This document shows positions 1-6,504 of a stretch of 60,830 bases of DNA, piece by piece. The stretch is from Prochlorococcus sp. AG-402-A04. Its GTDB lineage: Bacteria > Cyanobacteriota > Cyanobacteriia > PCC-6307 > Cyanobiaceae. The DNA is taken from contig QCHG01000007.1 of assembly GCA_003278045.1 (NCBI GenBank), forward strand, positions 1-60,830, written 5' to 3'. The notes beneath the pieces are model-generated. The model did not search any database. It saw only the letters and a program-made list of their open reading frames with translations, and was not told where the DNA came from. Both the position numbers and the translations under genes were made by a program. Each line of letters begins with the position of its first letter. The first letter of the stretch is position 1.

Positions 1-23
1 ACTTTTGCAAATGCAGTGTTCAT
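1..23 (-). CDS. 5' end of a gene running off the left edge
   Basis: On the minus strand an AAGGAG Shine-Dalgarno sequence lies 3-4 bases upstream of an ATG whose first codons read M-N-T-A-F-A-K. Only seven codons are inside the window, so no function can be assigned. The strong ribosome-binding site in an otherwise noncoding stretch is the only evidence that this is a real start. Confidence 0.35.
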
Positions 24-99
24 TTTCTCCTTAATTTATTGTTTTTATAATAGCTGCAAAAATTAAATATTCAGCATCAATATTTACCAAAGAATAATT

Positions 100-303
100 T
101 TATTGCTCCTTTTTCTCAGCTTGCATTTTTACTAGCTCAAATTCTTTTTTGGAAACTATTCTGATTTTGTATGCTGGATATCTTGTCTTCCACCATTTAT
201 TGATCGAAATAGCCACTCCATCTAAATTTTGGGTACAAATATTTACCCATAAAATCTTAGTTTTAACTTCTTTGTAGAATTGCCAACTTGTAGATGAAGC
301 CAT
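100..303 (-). CDS. Small conserved-looking hypothetical protein (67 aa)
   Basis: Not recognised. It is a soluble, basic protein with an aromatic-rich middle (ILWVNICTQNLDGVAIS, then NKWWKTRYPAYKIRIV) that suggests a small beta-rich fold, and a charged C-terminal tail. It has an ATG start and no overlapping competitor. It shares its orientation with the partial gene at the left edge and with the ORF at 645-854. Composition is protein-like, but there is no motif to name. Confidence 0.6.
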   Translation of the reverse strand: MASSTSWQFYKEVKTKILWVNICTQNLDGVAISINKWWKTRYPAYKIRIVSKKEFELVKMQAEKKEQ

Positions 304-644
304 TAAAAATCTCTAATAAAAAATTTATAATTGTTGAAAAATTCCAAAAATTTAGGTATTTGGTCCATGAGCTAAAACTTTTGTTTTTTATAAGAGGATT
401 TAGTTAAAGATATAGGGTTTTTATTAAGTGATAATAAAAAACTTTAAATAAAAGATTTAAATCACTTTCGCCTTCTAAGAAAGTATTACTTTTATTTTAG
501 AGAGAGTTTCATTTAAAAAATATCTCCGCAAAGAAGGGGCCAAAAATTGACCCCTCTTGGTGAAACTCTTCCAAAGAAACACCATTAAAATCTTACTCTG
601 AAAGTTGCAAAGTTAAACAAATTAACAAAATCAAGATTAACAAT
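304..644. other. Gene-free spacer containing a compound hairpin
   Basis: No convincing ORF on either strand. The stretch is AT-rich except for the nested inverted repeat at 503-569, listed separately. Confidence 0.5.
503..569. other. Nested inverted repeat, candidate structured RNA
   Basis: The outer arms AGAGTTTCA (503-511) and TGAAACTCT (561-569) pair perfectly over 9 bp. Inside, AGGGG (535-539) pairs with CCCCT (551-555) around an A-rich loop. There is no T-run on either side, so it is not a simple intrinsic terminator. It could be a small RNA or an mRNA leader; strand is unknown. Confidence 0.4.
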
Positions 645-854
645 TTATGCGGCCTTTTTAAAAGGGTTCATATTCCTTAAAAAATTATTACTTTGGCGGG
701 TACTCATTTTTCTATATCTTTGATTTATATCCAGGATATACTTCCTGGCTTTCTTATCACTTTCAATTTTCTTTTTTCGAAGACGTAAAGCCCTTAAATC
801 TTCTATTGACATGAGGCCATCATCTTCGTTGAAATTTAAATGATCAAATTGCAT
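645..854 (-). CDS. Small charged hypothetical protein (69 aa)
   Basis: Not recognised. It starts with ATG, has an acidic N-terminus (MQFDHLNFNEDDG), then a long highly basic helix rich in Arg and Lys (residues about 18-50), and ends in FKKAA. There is no membrane segment or cysteine. The composition suggests a helical protein that may bind nucleic acid or a partner protein, but that is only inference from charge. Confidence 0.55.
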   Translation of the reverse strand: MQFDHLNFNEDDGLMSIEDLRALRLRKKKIESDKKARKYILDINQRYRKMSTRQSNNFLRNMNPFKKAA

Positions 855-1013
855 CAGTTTAAGAAATTAAGTTTCTTCTTTAAACGCAAGATTAACAACC
901 TTATCCTTTTTTGCAATAGAGATAATTAATCAACTTAACTCAAATTAGTTATTCAATGTTTTGTTAGCTATGAATTTAAATATTAAAAAATTCAAATAAT
1001 AAACTTTTTAAAA

Positions 1014-1133
1014 TTATGAAAAACTTTTGATTGAATTAGATGGAACTTCTATAGATACAAATGATTCTCCATAATGAGATTCGGCTGATCTTATTAGTAA
1101 CAAGTAAAAGAAATTTACTAAAGCTTTCTCCAC
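1014..1133 (-). CDS. Possible 39-aa protein with GTG start inside a 17-nt repeat
   Basis: Reading leftwards from a GTG at 1133 gives 39 codons: a hydrophobic stretch (VNFFYLLLIRSA) followed by a polar tail (HYGESFVSIEVPSNSIKSFS). The GTG and its upstream bases are one copy of a 17-nt inverted repeat whose partner lies at 1283-1299. Composition looks coding, but the start codon is a guess and no family is recognised. Confidence 0.35.
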   Translation of the reverse strand: MEKALVNFFYLLLIRSAESHYGESFVSIEVPSNSIKSFS

Positions 1134-1144
1134 GAGGATTTAGT
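1128..1144 (-). repeat. 17-nt repeat, copy 1
   Basis: The minus strand reads ACTAAATCCTCGTGGAG, identical to the plus strand at 1283-1299. Here it supplies the possible GTG start of the ORF at 1014-1133. Confidence 0.7.
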
Positions 1145-1277
1145 AACTAATTTAAGTAACCTCATAATTTTTGTAATAGCAATATACAAATTAAATTTAT
1201 CAAGCAATCAATATATTTATCTCATAAAGCATAGTTGCATATTAATTAAGAAAAATTTGCACTCTAAAGCTTTAGGC

Positions 1278-1328
1278 AGCGGACTAAATCCTCGTGGAGT
1301 ATTGGACTTTAGCCCGCTCTATTTTTTT
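1278..1328 (+). terminator. Terminator-like hairpin with T-run
   Basis: AGCGGACTAAA (1278-1288) pairs with TTTAGCCCGCT (1308-1318) apart from one A/C mismatch, and a seven-T run follows (1322-1328). The left arm contains part of the second copy of the 17-nt repeat. No obvious plus-strand gene lies directly upstream, so the transcript it would end is unknown. Confidence 0.5.
1283..1299 (+). repeat. 17-nt repeat, copy 2
   Basis: ACTAAATCCTCGTGGAG on the plus strand, an exact inverted partner of 1128-1144. A GTG in the same position opens only a 16-codon reading frame here. Confidence 0.7.
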
Positions 1329-1550
1329 AGCAAAAGAAAAATAGGACTGCAAGATAACTATATTACCAATTATTATATTTGATTCTGAATAAGCGTTTAT
1401 TGATCAAGAGTATCTGAGTATATGTTGATATTGTTTATTGTATAATTATGCTACAAAACTTTAGTTATATCAGTGGATTCAGTATTTTTGCTCATTGATA
1501 TATTCATTCTTAGAATAATATTATTGTTGATGCCTAAATAAGGTTTAATT

Positions 1551-1646
1551 TTGAAAAAAATAATTAAATTTTTTAAACTACTTAAGAGAAGAATTGACAT
1601 TCGCAATGCGGAGGCCGAATTGAAATTTATATTGGAAAATAAATAA
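1551..1646 (+). CDS. Possible 31-aa basic peptide, first of an overlapping pair
   Basis: TTG-started frame with an amphipathic basic N-terminus (KKIIKFFKLLKRR) and a polar C-terminus. Its TAA overlaps the ATG of the next ORF (TAATG), an arrangement that suggests translational coupling. A 69-codon minus-strand ORF covers the same bases; I prefer the plus pair because of the coupling and composition. Not recognised. Confidence 0.35.
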   Translation: MKKIIKFFKLLKRRIDIRNAEAELKFILENK

Positions 1647-1792
1647 TGGGATTCCCACATTGCCCTATTTGTGTAGTTCTAGCATTTGTCTCAGTTTTTA
1701 TGGGAGTTACTCGTAGTTATATGTTCTATATTCTTTTTAGGGAGTTTCTGATAGCAGAATCAAATTTTAAATTGAAGTTTAGTTTCTATTAA
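1646..1792 (+). CDS. Possible 48-aa membrane peptide, second of an overlapping pair
   Basis: ATG start sharing a base with the previous stop. The N-terminus has HCPIC, followed directly by a hydrophobic segment (VVLAFVSVFMGV) long enough for one membrane span, then a basic, aromatic tail. Not recognised. It ends just before a strong promoter at 1796-1824. Confidence 0.35.
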   Translation: MGFPHCPICVVLAFVSVFMGVTRSYMFYILFREFLIAESNFKLKFSFY

Positions 1793-1795
1793 TTG

Positions 1796-1824
1796 TTGAC
1801 ATCTAAGTATAAATACTTTATAAA
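1796..1824 (+). promoter_or_regulatory. Consensus sigma-70-type promoter
   Basis: TTGACA at 1796-1801, a 17-bp spacer, then TATAAA at 1819-1824. Transcription would begin near 1831, exactly where the GTAN8TAC palindrome and the structured leader start. The spacer itself contains AAGTATAAATACTT, which recurs at 30099-30112. Confidence 0.7.
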
Positions 1825-1830
1825 TAGATT

Positions 1831-1844
1831 GTAGTGAATACTAC
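1831..1844 (+). promoter_or_regulatory. GTAN8TAC palindrome, possible NtcA site
   Basis: The bases read GTAGTGAATACTAC, which fits the NtcA consensus GTA-N8-TAC. It lies on the predicted transcription start rather than at -41, so an NtcA protein bound here would more likely repress than activate. As RNA the same bases would form a 5-bp hairpin at the 5' end. The palindrome alone could therefore be an RNA element. Confidence 0.5.
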
Positions 1845-1849
1845 AAAAT

Positions 1850-1910
1850 CGTCCGATCTACCATCTGATAGACCGCAGTACGACTCAAGCCATAGGACGG
1901 GGACTTGGGC
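1850..1910 (+). promoter_or_regulatory. Candidate glutamine-II (downstream-peptide) riboswitch
   Basis: CGTCC (1850-1854) pairs with GGACG (1895-1899), enclosing a small TCTA/TAGA hairpin. CTCAAG (1884-1889) pairs with CTTGGG (1904-1909, one G-U), which crosses the first helix and makes an H-type pseudoknot. The downstream-peptide motif of marine picocyanobacteria, later shown to bind L-glutamine, is a pseudoknotted leader upstream of a very short ORF, and here a 33-codon ORF starts 19 nt after the pseudoknot. The class assignment is from memory of the architecture, not from a covariance model. Confidence 0.55.
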
Positions 1911-1928
1911 AAGTTTAGGAGCTGCATC

Positions 1929-2030
1929 ATGGTAAACATGTATTTCAATGGAAAGTCATTCGTATATTGTAGAAAACAAGAAGAAAGGGTTATAAAGCTA
2001 ACTTATAGAGGATCTATTTACCTGAAATAA
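1929..2030 (+). CDS. 33-aa DUF4278-like small protein under the riboswitch candidate
   Basis: ATG start with AGGAG at 1917-1921, seven bases upstream. The peptide contains the LTYRGSIYLK core, typical of DUF4278 (usually K-L-T-Y-R-G near the N-terminus), preceded by a short region with one cysteine (residue 14). In cyanobacteria, small DUF4278-type proteins include nitrogen-status regulators that act on PII; I recall PirA as one but cannot confirm it here. The promoter, NtcA-like site and glutamine-riboswitch-like leader all point to nitrogen-dependent expression. Confidence 0.65.
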   Translation: MVNMYFNGKSFVYCRKQEERVIKLTYRGSIYLK

Positions 2031-2222
2031 GCTTTCTAATTTCATTTTTTAAAAAAGTTAGAACATTTATTGAAGTTTTTGAAATCAGTAATTATTAATG
2101 CGTTATAAGAAAAACTTATTGTTGAGATATTTTTTACCTATTTAAAAATTTATATATTCGTATATTTAGTAACGAGAAATTAATTTTTAAATAACTATTT
2201 TGTTATTAGATTTTTCAAGGTT

Positions 2223-2279
2223 ATGCAACCTATTTCTGAAGAACTTTACAAAAAAATAGTTGAGAGTTCTAAAAAATGA
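2223..2279 (+). CDS. Possible 18-aa peptide
   Basis: ATG start; reads MQPISEELYKKIVESSKK. Its TGA overlaps the ATG of the next frame (ATGA). Short, but the composition is polar and helix-like rather than random. Not recognised. Confidence 0.3.
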   Translation: MQPISEELYKKIVESSKK

Positions 2280-2350
2280 GTAAATTTCTAGTTGCTTTAT
2301 TAGCATTAGATATAGGCGTTAGTCTGTCTAAAGTTTTTATTTTTACCTGA
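2276..2350 (+). CDS. Possible 24-aa hydrophobic peptide
   Basis: Starts in the ATGA overlap with the preceding peptide and reads MSKFLVALLALDIGV with a short tail, enough for a marginal membrane helix. The coupled arrangement is the main support. Not recognised. Confidence 0.3.
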   Translation: MSKFLVALLALDIGVSLSKVFIFT

Positions 2351-2429
2351 AAATAAAATTACTTAATAAAAGAAGCAATGGTTTTCTAAAAAAAAGAAAT
2401 AGTTACCTGGTATTCTTTATTTGATGTAT

Positions 2430-2519
2430 TTATTTTATAAAATAAAAAATTAAACCAATAAAAGAACTACCTACAAGTAGTAGCACCATTAAAAGAGCTA
2501 TTAACTTTGCTAATCCCAT
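2430..2519 (-). CDS. 29-aa single-span membrane peptide
   Basis: ATG start lying just inside the 3' end of the upstream minus-strand gene (stop at 2510-2512). Almost the whole peptide is hydrophobic (MGLAKLIALLMVLLLVGSS and onward), ending in FYFIK. It looks like a single transmembrane helix with a short basic tail. The overlap suggests coupled translation with the NTF2-like gene. Not recognised by name. Confidence 0.5.
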   Translation of the reverse strand: MGLAKLIALLMVLLLVGSSFIGLIFYFIK

Positions 2520-2896
2520 AAAGATAAATCCGAATTTCCTGTAGATCTTTGCATCCAGTGAATTTTCCAAACATTATTTACTTTTTTAAAAATTGACGTA
2601 ACTGTTGGTAAGTCATTATTAGGTGTTCCTTTATAAGTAAATTTTGAACCTAGTGTAAAAATGCACATTACTATAGTTTCGCTTAAAAATTCGAGTCGGT
2701 GAACTTTGGTTATTTCTGCCTTTTCTTGAACTATATCACCAGTAACCATTTGTTCGAACCCTTTTGCATCTATAGGATTTCCACTTGGTCTTATGAATAA
2801 AAAATCTGAAGTCGCATTGTTAACAAAAAATGAGGCCATTTTTTTTGGATTAGCAAATTCATTTAATAATGAAATTATGCTTTCTTTATCATTCAT
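2510..2896 (-). CDS. NTF2-like / SnoaL-like protein
   Basis: The order of an N-terminal helix (NDKESIISLLNEF), a central strand pair, and a C-terminal FTYKGTPNNDLPTVTSIFKK then WKIHWMQRSTG hairpin matches the small cone-shaped NTF2/SnoaL (DUF4440-type) fold. Such proteins are often stand-alone ligand-binding or nuclear-transport-factor-like domains, and the substrate cannot be read from sequence. I chose the ATG at 2896 (128 aa); a TTG at 2947 would add 17 residues. The 29-aa membrane peptide overlaps its 3' end. Confidence 0.7.
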   Translation of the reverse strand: MNDKESIISLLNEFANPKKMASFFVNNATSDFLFIRPSGNPIDAKGFEQMVTGDIVQEKAEITKVHRLEFLSETIVMCIFTLGSKFTYKGTPNNDLPTVTSIFKKVNNVWKIHWMQRSTGNSDLSLWD

Positions 2897-3013
2897 AAAA
2901 AAGGGAAGTAATCCTTCTAGTTTAGATCTACGGTCTAAAATGTACAAATCGAAATTAGATTTTAAAAAAAATTCGTTAGGATGTTCAATATAATTAGACT
3001 TGCGATGTAAATT

Positions 3014-3136
3014 ATGATTAATTCATTTAACAAATTATTGCCTGTTGGCAAAAAGGTCAAAAAATATTTGCCTTTCTTCATTGGATTTAAATTACTCACA
3101 TTTACTGGTTTTCTTACTTATTTAATGAATCGCTAA
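3014..3136 (+). CDS. 40-aa membrane peptide
   Basis: ATG-started. The N-terminal half is basic (VGKKVKKYLP), followed by one hydrophobic span (FFIGFKLLTFTGFLTYL) and the end MNR. Positive-inside charge suggests an N-in topology. It precedes the 64-aa ORF at 3180 by 43 bp on the same strand. Not recognised. Confidence 0.45.
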   Translation: MINSFNKLLPVGKKVKKYLPFFIGFKLLTFTGFLTYLMNR

Positions 3137-3179
3137 TTGATAAAACCTTAAAAATAAATTTTAAATAAACTATGATCTA

Positions 3180-3374
3180 GTGAATAAAGAAGAACGCATT
3201 AAAAGATTTAAGTCTATGTCAAGTATGCAAAGACAAGAATTGATATTAAAGAAGATGAAAGAGAGAGGCATAGAGGTAGGAAGTGGAATTCCTAATAAAA
3301 AATACGATAGCAAGGAGGTTTATGAATTAATTCATATTGCGAATTGCTTCCCTGAGTTAAGAGAGAAAAAATAA
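3180..3374 (+). CDS. Small basic hypothetical protein (64 aa)
   Basis: GTG start. A charged, helical N-terminal half (EERIKRFKSMSSMQRQELIL) is followed by a linker with GSGIPNKKYDSKEVYELI and the end FPELREKK. No membrane segment. Not recognised, but composition and lack of competition on the other strand support coding. Confidence 0.65.
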   Translation: MNKEERIKRFKSMSSMQRQELILKKMKERGIEVGSGIPNKKYDSKEVYELIHIANCFPELREKK

Positions 3375-3405
3375 AAAAATTTTTAGGTTTATCTAATTTC
3401 GTTAA

Positions 3406-3789
3406 TTATTTTGGTTCTCTTATTGCAGCAATTATCAATCCACCTATCAATCCAAGATTCATAAATACTGCTCTTTGATGGAAAGGGAATATATGAAAAA
3501 TTATTGTTGTTGGAATAAGAAATAGCAATAAAAAGATTGAACCGATTTTTTGGCTTTCTCCAAAGATAAAAAATCCTGAACCTAAGATAAGACATATAAT
3601 GGCTCCCACTAGAAAGATAGATGAAATTTGTTCAGGAATGCCTTTTGAAGAAATATATTCAACTGTTCTTTCAAAATCGTTTATTTTGACTGGTATGGCT
3701 GAGATAAATATTGTTGAAATTGATACTCTTGAAAAAAAATCTAAAAAAGATTTTATCCTTTTATTTTTTAAAAAAGAATTTTTCTTCAT
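3406..3789 (-). CDS. DoxX family membrane protein
   Basis: 127 aa with four hydrophobic segments. The first holds the RVSISTIFISAIPVKINDF region seen in DoxX-like proteins, and the end is HQRAVFMNLGLIGGLII. DoxX-type proteins are small integral-membrane proteins linked to quinone or oxidative-stress redox functions in some bacteria; the role here is unknown. The ATG start precedes a basic N-terminal segment. A second DoxX-family protein is at 30192-30743. Confidence 0.75.
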   Translation of the reverse strand: MKKNSFLKNKRIKSFLDFFSRVSISTIFISAIPVKINDFERTVEYISSKGIPEQISSIFLVGAIICLILGSGFFIFGESQKIGSIFLLLFLIPTTIIFHIFPFHQRAVFMNLGLIGGLIIAAIREPK

Positions 3790-3987
3790 GACCCTATTAT
3801 AAGAAAAAAAAATTTTATGCGTTTGATAAATACTTAATTAGTCTTAAATACTTTTAAATTTTTCTCAAAGAGGTTTAGCTAAATTAATAGAAATCTTTTT
3901 AAATAATGTGAATCTTATTAAGGTAATTAATAGTAATTTATGAATTGTCTTTTTATATTTATTAAATGATAAATTAAAATAAAAAAA

Positions 3988-4464
3988 ATGTTTAAAAAAT
4001 TTCTTTTAACTTCTTTTTTACTTTTAAGTTCCCTCATAATTATATATCCTTCAAAAAAAGAAAATACTAATATTTTCGATTATTGTTACTCTCTAGAAAA
4101 AATAATTTCTCGAAATACAGTAGAAAAAACTAAGAGTCTATCGAAGAATTTTAAGCCTTTAGCAAAAGATATTTCTGTATTTGGGACTGATAAAACTAAA
4201 GGTAAATTAGCTAATAAGATAATTGATCAATATAAAAATTCCAAAAAATTATTTATTATAACTTTTATTCCAAACCAAATTTATTGTTTAGCAGGATATT
4301 GGATTGAGGAGATAAGTCCAGGAAAATTTGAATCTATTTTCTATGAGAAAACCAAACAAAAAATAAATGAATATAAGAATACTAAAAAAAAAGTAGATGA
4401 ATTTATTAAAGAAATTAATTTAGAATATAAATCTATAAAAAAAGAAATTAATGATTTTTTTTAG
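3988..4464 (+). CDS. Hypothetical exported or membrane-anchored protein (158 aa)
   Basis: ATG start followed by a signal-peptide-like N-terminus (MFKKFLLTSFLLLSSLIII). The rest is Lys-rich and largely helical, with two conserved-looking cysteines (near residues 33 and 100) and a coiled-coil-prone C-terminus. It is convergent with the next gene, with only 4 bp between the two stop codons. Family not recognised. Confidence 0.7.
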   Translation: MFKKFLLTSFLLLSSLIIIYPSKKENTNIFDYCYSLEKIISRNTVEKTKSLSKNFKPLAKDISVFGTDKTKGKLANKIIDQYKNSKKLFIITFIPNQIYCLAGYWIEEISPGKFESIFYEKTKQKINEYKNTKKKVDEFIKEINLEYKSIKKEINDFF

Positions 4465-4468
4465 AAAA

Positions 4469-4942
4469 TTAAAATCTTTTTTCTAATAAAAATAATTTAT
4501 TTGTTATTGTTGGTTCATTTTTTTTAGATTCCGAAATAAAAAATAGTAGTAATCCCAAAATAATTAAAAATCCAAAAATTGATAAAGAATAAATTATTTT
4601 CTTTTTGATATTAAATTTAAGTTTGTTTTTGATTATTTTTTCAAAGAACAGAAATTTTTTATTTTGTAATGAATAATATTTTTCAGAATTTTTGTCAAAG
4701 TAGTAATTATTAAATATTTCTGTCCTATTTTTATCAATGTCTATTTGCGAGTTATTTTCAGAGGCACCAACTTTGTAATTCGATTCTTTATAAAAAAATT
4801 CATGCATGTTTGAAATATTTAAAATTTTTTTATTTTTCAAATCAAGTTTAGTTTTTTTATATTCATCATCAAACCATTCGTCATAAACTATAAAGTTTGG
4901 TTTAGCAAAATAAGACAAGACTCTATTATAAAAAAAGTACAT
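4469..4942 (-). CDS. Hypothetical protein with a C-terminal membrane anchor (157 aa)
   Basis: ATG start. The soluble N-terminal region (about residues 1-115) is acidic and rich in Asn, Asp and Tyr. One transmembrane span follows (IIYSLSIFGFLIILGLLLFF), then a short tail. It resembles a tail-anchored membrane protein. No family recognised; the base composition matches its AT-rich neighbours. Confidence 0.65.
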   Translation of the reverse strand: MYFFYNRVLSYFAKPNFIVYDEWFDDEYKKTKLDLKNKKILNISNMHEFFYKESNYKVGASENNSQIDIDKNRTEIFNNYYFDKNSEKYYSLQNKKFLFFEKIIKNKLKFNIKKKIIYSLSIFGFLIILGLLLFFISESKKNEPTITNKLFLLEKRF

Positions 4943-5106
4943 TAAAAAAATAAATCAAATAAAAAAAGAAGGTTATTTTTGTTGGCAAATTTCATAAATC
5001 ATGTTTATAAATCATCATTAATTGTCAAGTCCTAATTTTAAATAATTTTATAAATTTCTAAACTTCTAATTATTTGATTATTTTTCATATAAGTTTGCAG
5101 AAAAAT

Positions 5107-5265
5107 TTATTTTTTTGACTTTCTTGTGCCACCGTAGGAATAATTATTATCTTTAGAAATTACATCCCAACATTGTTTACAACAAAAAATCCAGTCTTTA
5201 TAAATTATGGATTTAACTCTGTAATGAATTGTATCTGGCTTATGACATAAATCACATTTTTTCAA
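5107..5265 (-). CDS. 52-aa Cys4 zinc-ribbon-like protein
   Basis: TTG start; the peptide begins MKKCDLCHKPDTIHYR, continues KDWIFCCKQCWDVISK and ends with YGGTRKS. The CxxC and CCxxC pairs about 22 residues apart make a likely zinc site (C4, C7, C29 or C30, C33). I believe this is a small conserved cyanobacterial family but have no name for it. The TTG start and short length make it easy to miss. Confidence 0.65.
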   Translation of the reverse strand: MKKCDLCHKPDTIHYRVKSIIYKDWIFCCKQCWDVISKDNNYSYGGTRKSKK

Positions 5266-5611
5266 TTATCTATTACTATTCTTAATTGATTTTAGACAAA
5301 AATATGGTTGATTTAAATTATTCACGAAAAAATTTTTATCGTGTCATTATAATAATGCACTCTACACATCCTTGAAGCAAAGTCGTGGTTTTGTTGAGTG
5401 CGATTATTTATTAGTTGGCTGAAAATATTTTCTAATTTTTCCTTTTAATCTCTCTAAGATAAACCTATTATTTATAAAAAATTTTTTAGATATTTTATTT
5501 TGCTTTAATTCATAAATAAATTTGTATTATACATTTAAATTAGAACTTTAAAAAGAAACTCACGAATCATATTTAATTAATTTTATTATTATTTTATTGA
5601 TCTTTAATAGA
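5266..5611. other. Gene-free spacer with one strong hairpin
   Basis: No convincing ORF. The only notable structure is the 12-bp interrupted hairpin at 5351-5408. Confidence 0.5.
5351..5408. other. Long-armed hairpin, candidate structured RNA
   Basis: AATAATGCACTC (5351-5362) pairs with GAGTGC (5396-5401) and ATTATT (5403-5408) across a single bulged G. That gives 12 bp closing a 33-nt, comparatively GC-rich loop. There is no T-run after it on either strand. Function and strand unknown. Confidence 0.45.
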
Positions 5612-5755
5612 ATGAACATTTACCTTTTCTGGATATTATTTTTAGCTCTATGGGCAACAGTTCCCTTAATGATTATTAAAGGTAGGGTAGACGAAGAGCC
5701 TAAGATTCAGACTTCACCAAAAGTTAAAGAAAAGAAAAAAGGTTGGTTCAATTAA
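5612..5755 (+). CDS. 47-aa single-span membrane protein
   Basis: ATG start. One N-terminal transmembrane helix (YLFWILFLALWATVPLMII) is followed by a hydrophilic tail with repeated Lys (EKKKGWFN at the end). The pattern matches many small picocyanobacterial membrane proteins, but this one is not recognised. It lies 92 bp upstream of the DUF1543 gene on the same strand. Confidence 0.6.
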   Translation: MNIYLFWILFLALWATVPLMIIKGRVDEEPKIQTSPKVKEKKKGWFN

Positions 5756-5847
5756 GTTAATTCCTTAATTAGTAAAATAATCTGCAAGGTTAATCTTGAT
5801 AATTCAACTTAAGTCTAAGTAATACACTATAATAAACTTTATTAAAA

Positions 5848-6432
5848 GTGAATAAATTAGAAAATTTTTTTCTTTATTTGGTAGTGCTTGGTGGAAGAGC
5901 AAAAAAAGCTCACACTGAACTACACGATGTTAGATGGGTTGTTGGATCTAAAATTGAGGATACATTCGATACTTTAAGAAAGGAATGGTTTGGATCTCCA
6001 AAAGGTTTGCATATTGATAGTTATAAAAAAATAAAATGTATTGATGGCTATAAGATTAATTTAATAAACTTTGAAAAAGATAAAATTGAAAAAAAGCAAT
6101 TAGTCAAAAAAAATAAGGCCAAAAAACATTTATTTTTTGTCAATATTGGAGCCTATATTCCAACTTCTATGCAGGAAAAACATGAGTTTGGATTGGTTGT
6201 AGCTTCAACTAAATTAGAAGCAAAAAATATAGCTAAATCTAAATGGCTTATTGGCTGTAAAAAGAAGCATAAAGATGATATTGCTTCTTTAGAAATGTTG
6301 TTGTGTTGTTATGATTGTGAACTAATAAAAAAGATAGGTAAATGGGAAATAGAATTAACCCCAGATAATAATTTTATTGAAGAAAACAATTATCCTGATT
6401 GGTATGGTTATCAAAAAATAGATGGGATATAG
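5848..6432 (+). CDS. DUF1543 domain protein
   Basis: 194 aa from a GTG start. The N-terminal FLYLVVLGGRAKKAHTELHD, then RWVVGSKIEDTFDTLRKEWFG, is the DUF1543 signature. A second, related segment around residues 97-135 (FFVNIGAYIPTSMQEKHEFG) fits the two-domain architecture of the family. The function of DUF1543 is not known. Neighbours give no operon clue; the next gene is convergent. Confidence 0.8.
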   Translation: MNKLENFFLYLVVLGGRAKKAHTELHDVRWVVGSKIEDTFDTLRKEWFGSPKGLHIDSYKKIKCIDGYKINLINFEKDKIEKKQLVKKNKAKKHLFFVNIGAYIPTSMQEKHEFGLVVASTKLEAKNIAKSKWLIGCKKKHKDDIASLEMLLCCYDCELIKKIGKWEIELTPDNNFIEENNYPDWYGYQKIDGI

Positions 6433-6504
6433 GTATCCAAGAATCTTGTACTTGAAAAAATTATGCTAATTACTAATATGCATATTAATAATGTTCTTAA
6501 AGTC

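Noticed and set aside
1451..1660. 69-codon ORF on the minus strand
   Set aside because: Low-complexity Ile/Leu/Ser content typical of AT-rich noncoding DNA; the plus-strand coupled pair over the same bases looks more like coding sequence.
2793..2993. 66-codon plus-strand ORF
   Set aside because: Antisense shadow of the NTF2-like gene at 2510-2896.
3389..3595. 68-codon minus-strand ORF
   Set aside because: Shifted frame of the DoxX gene at 3406-3789.
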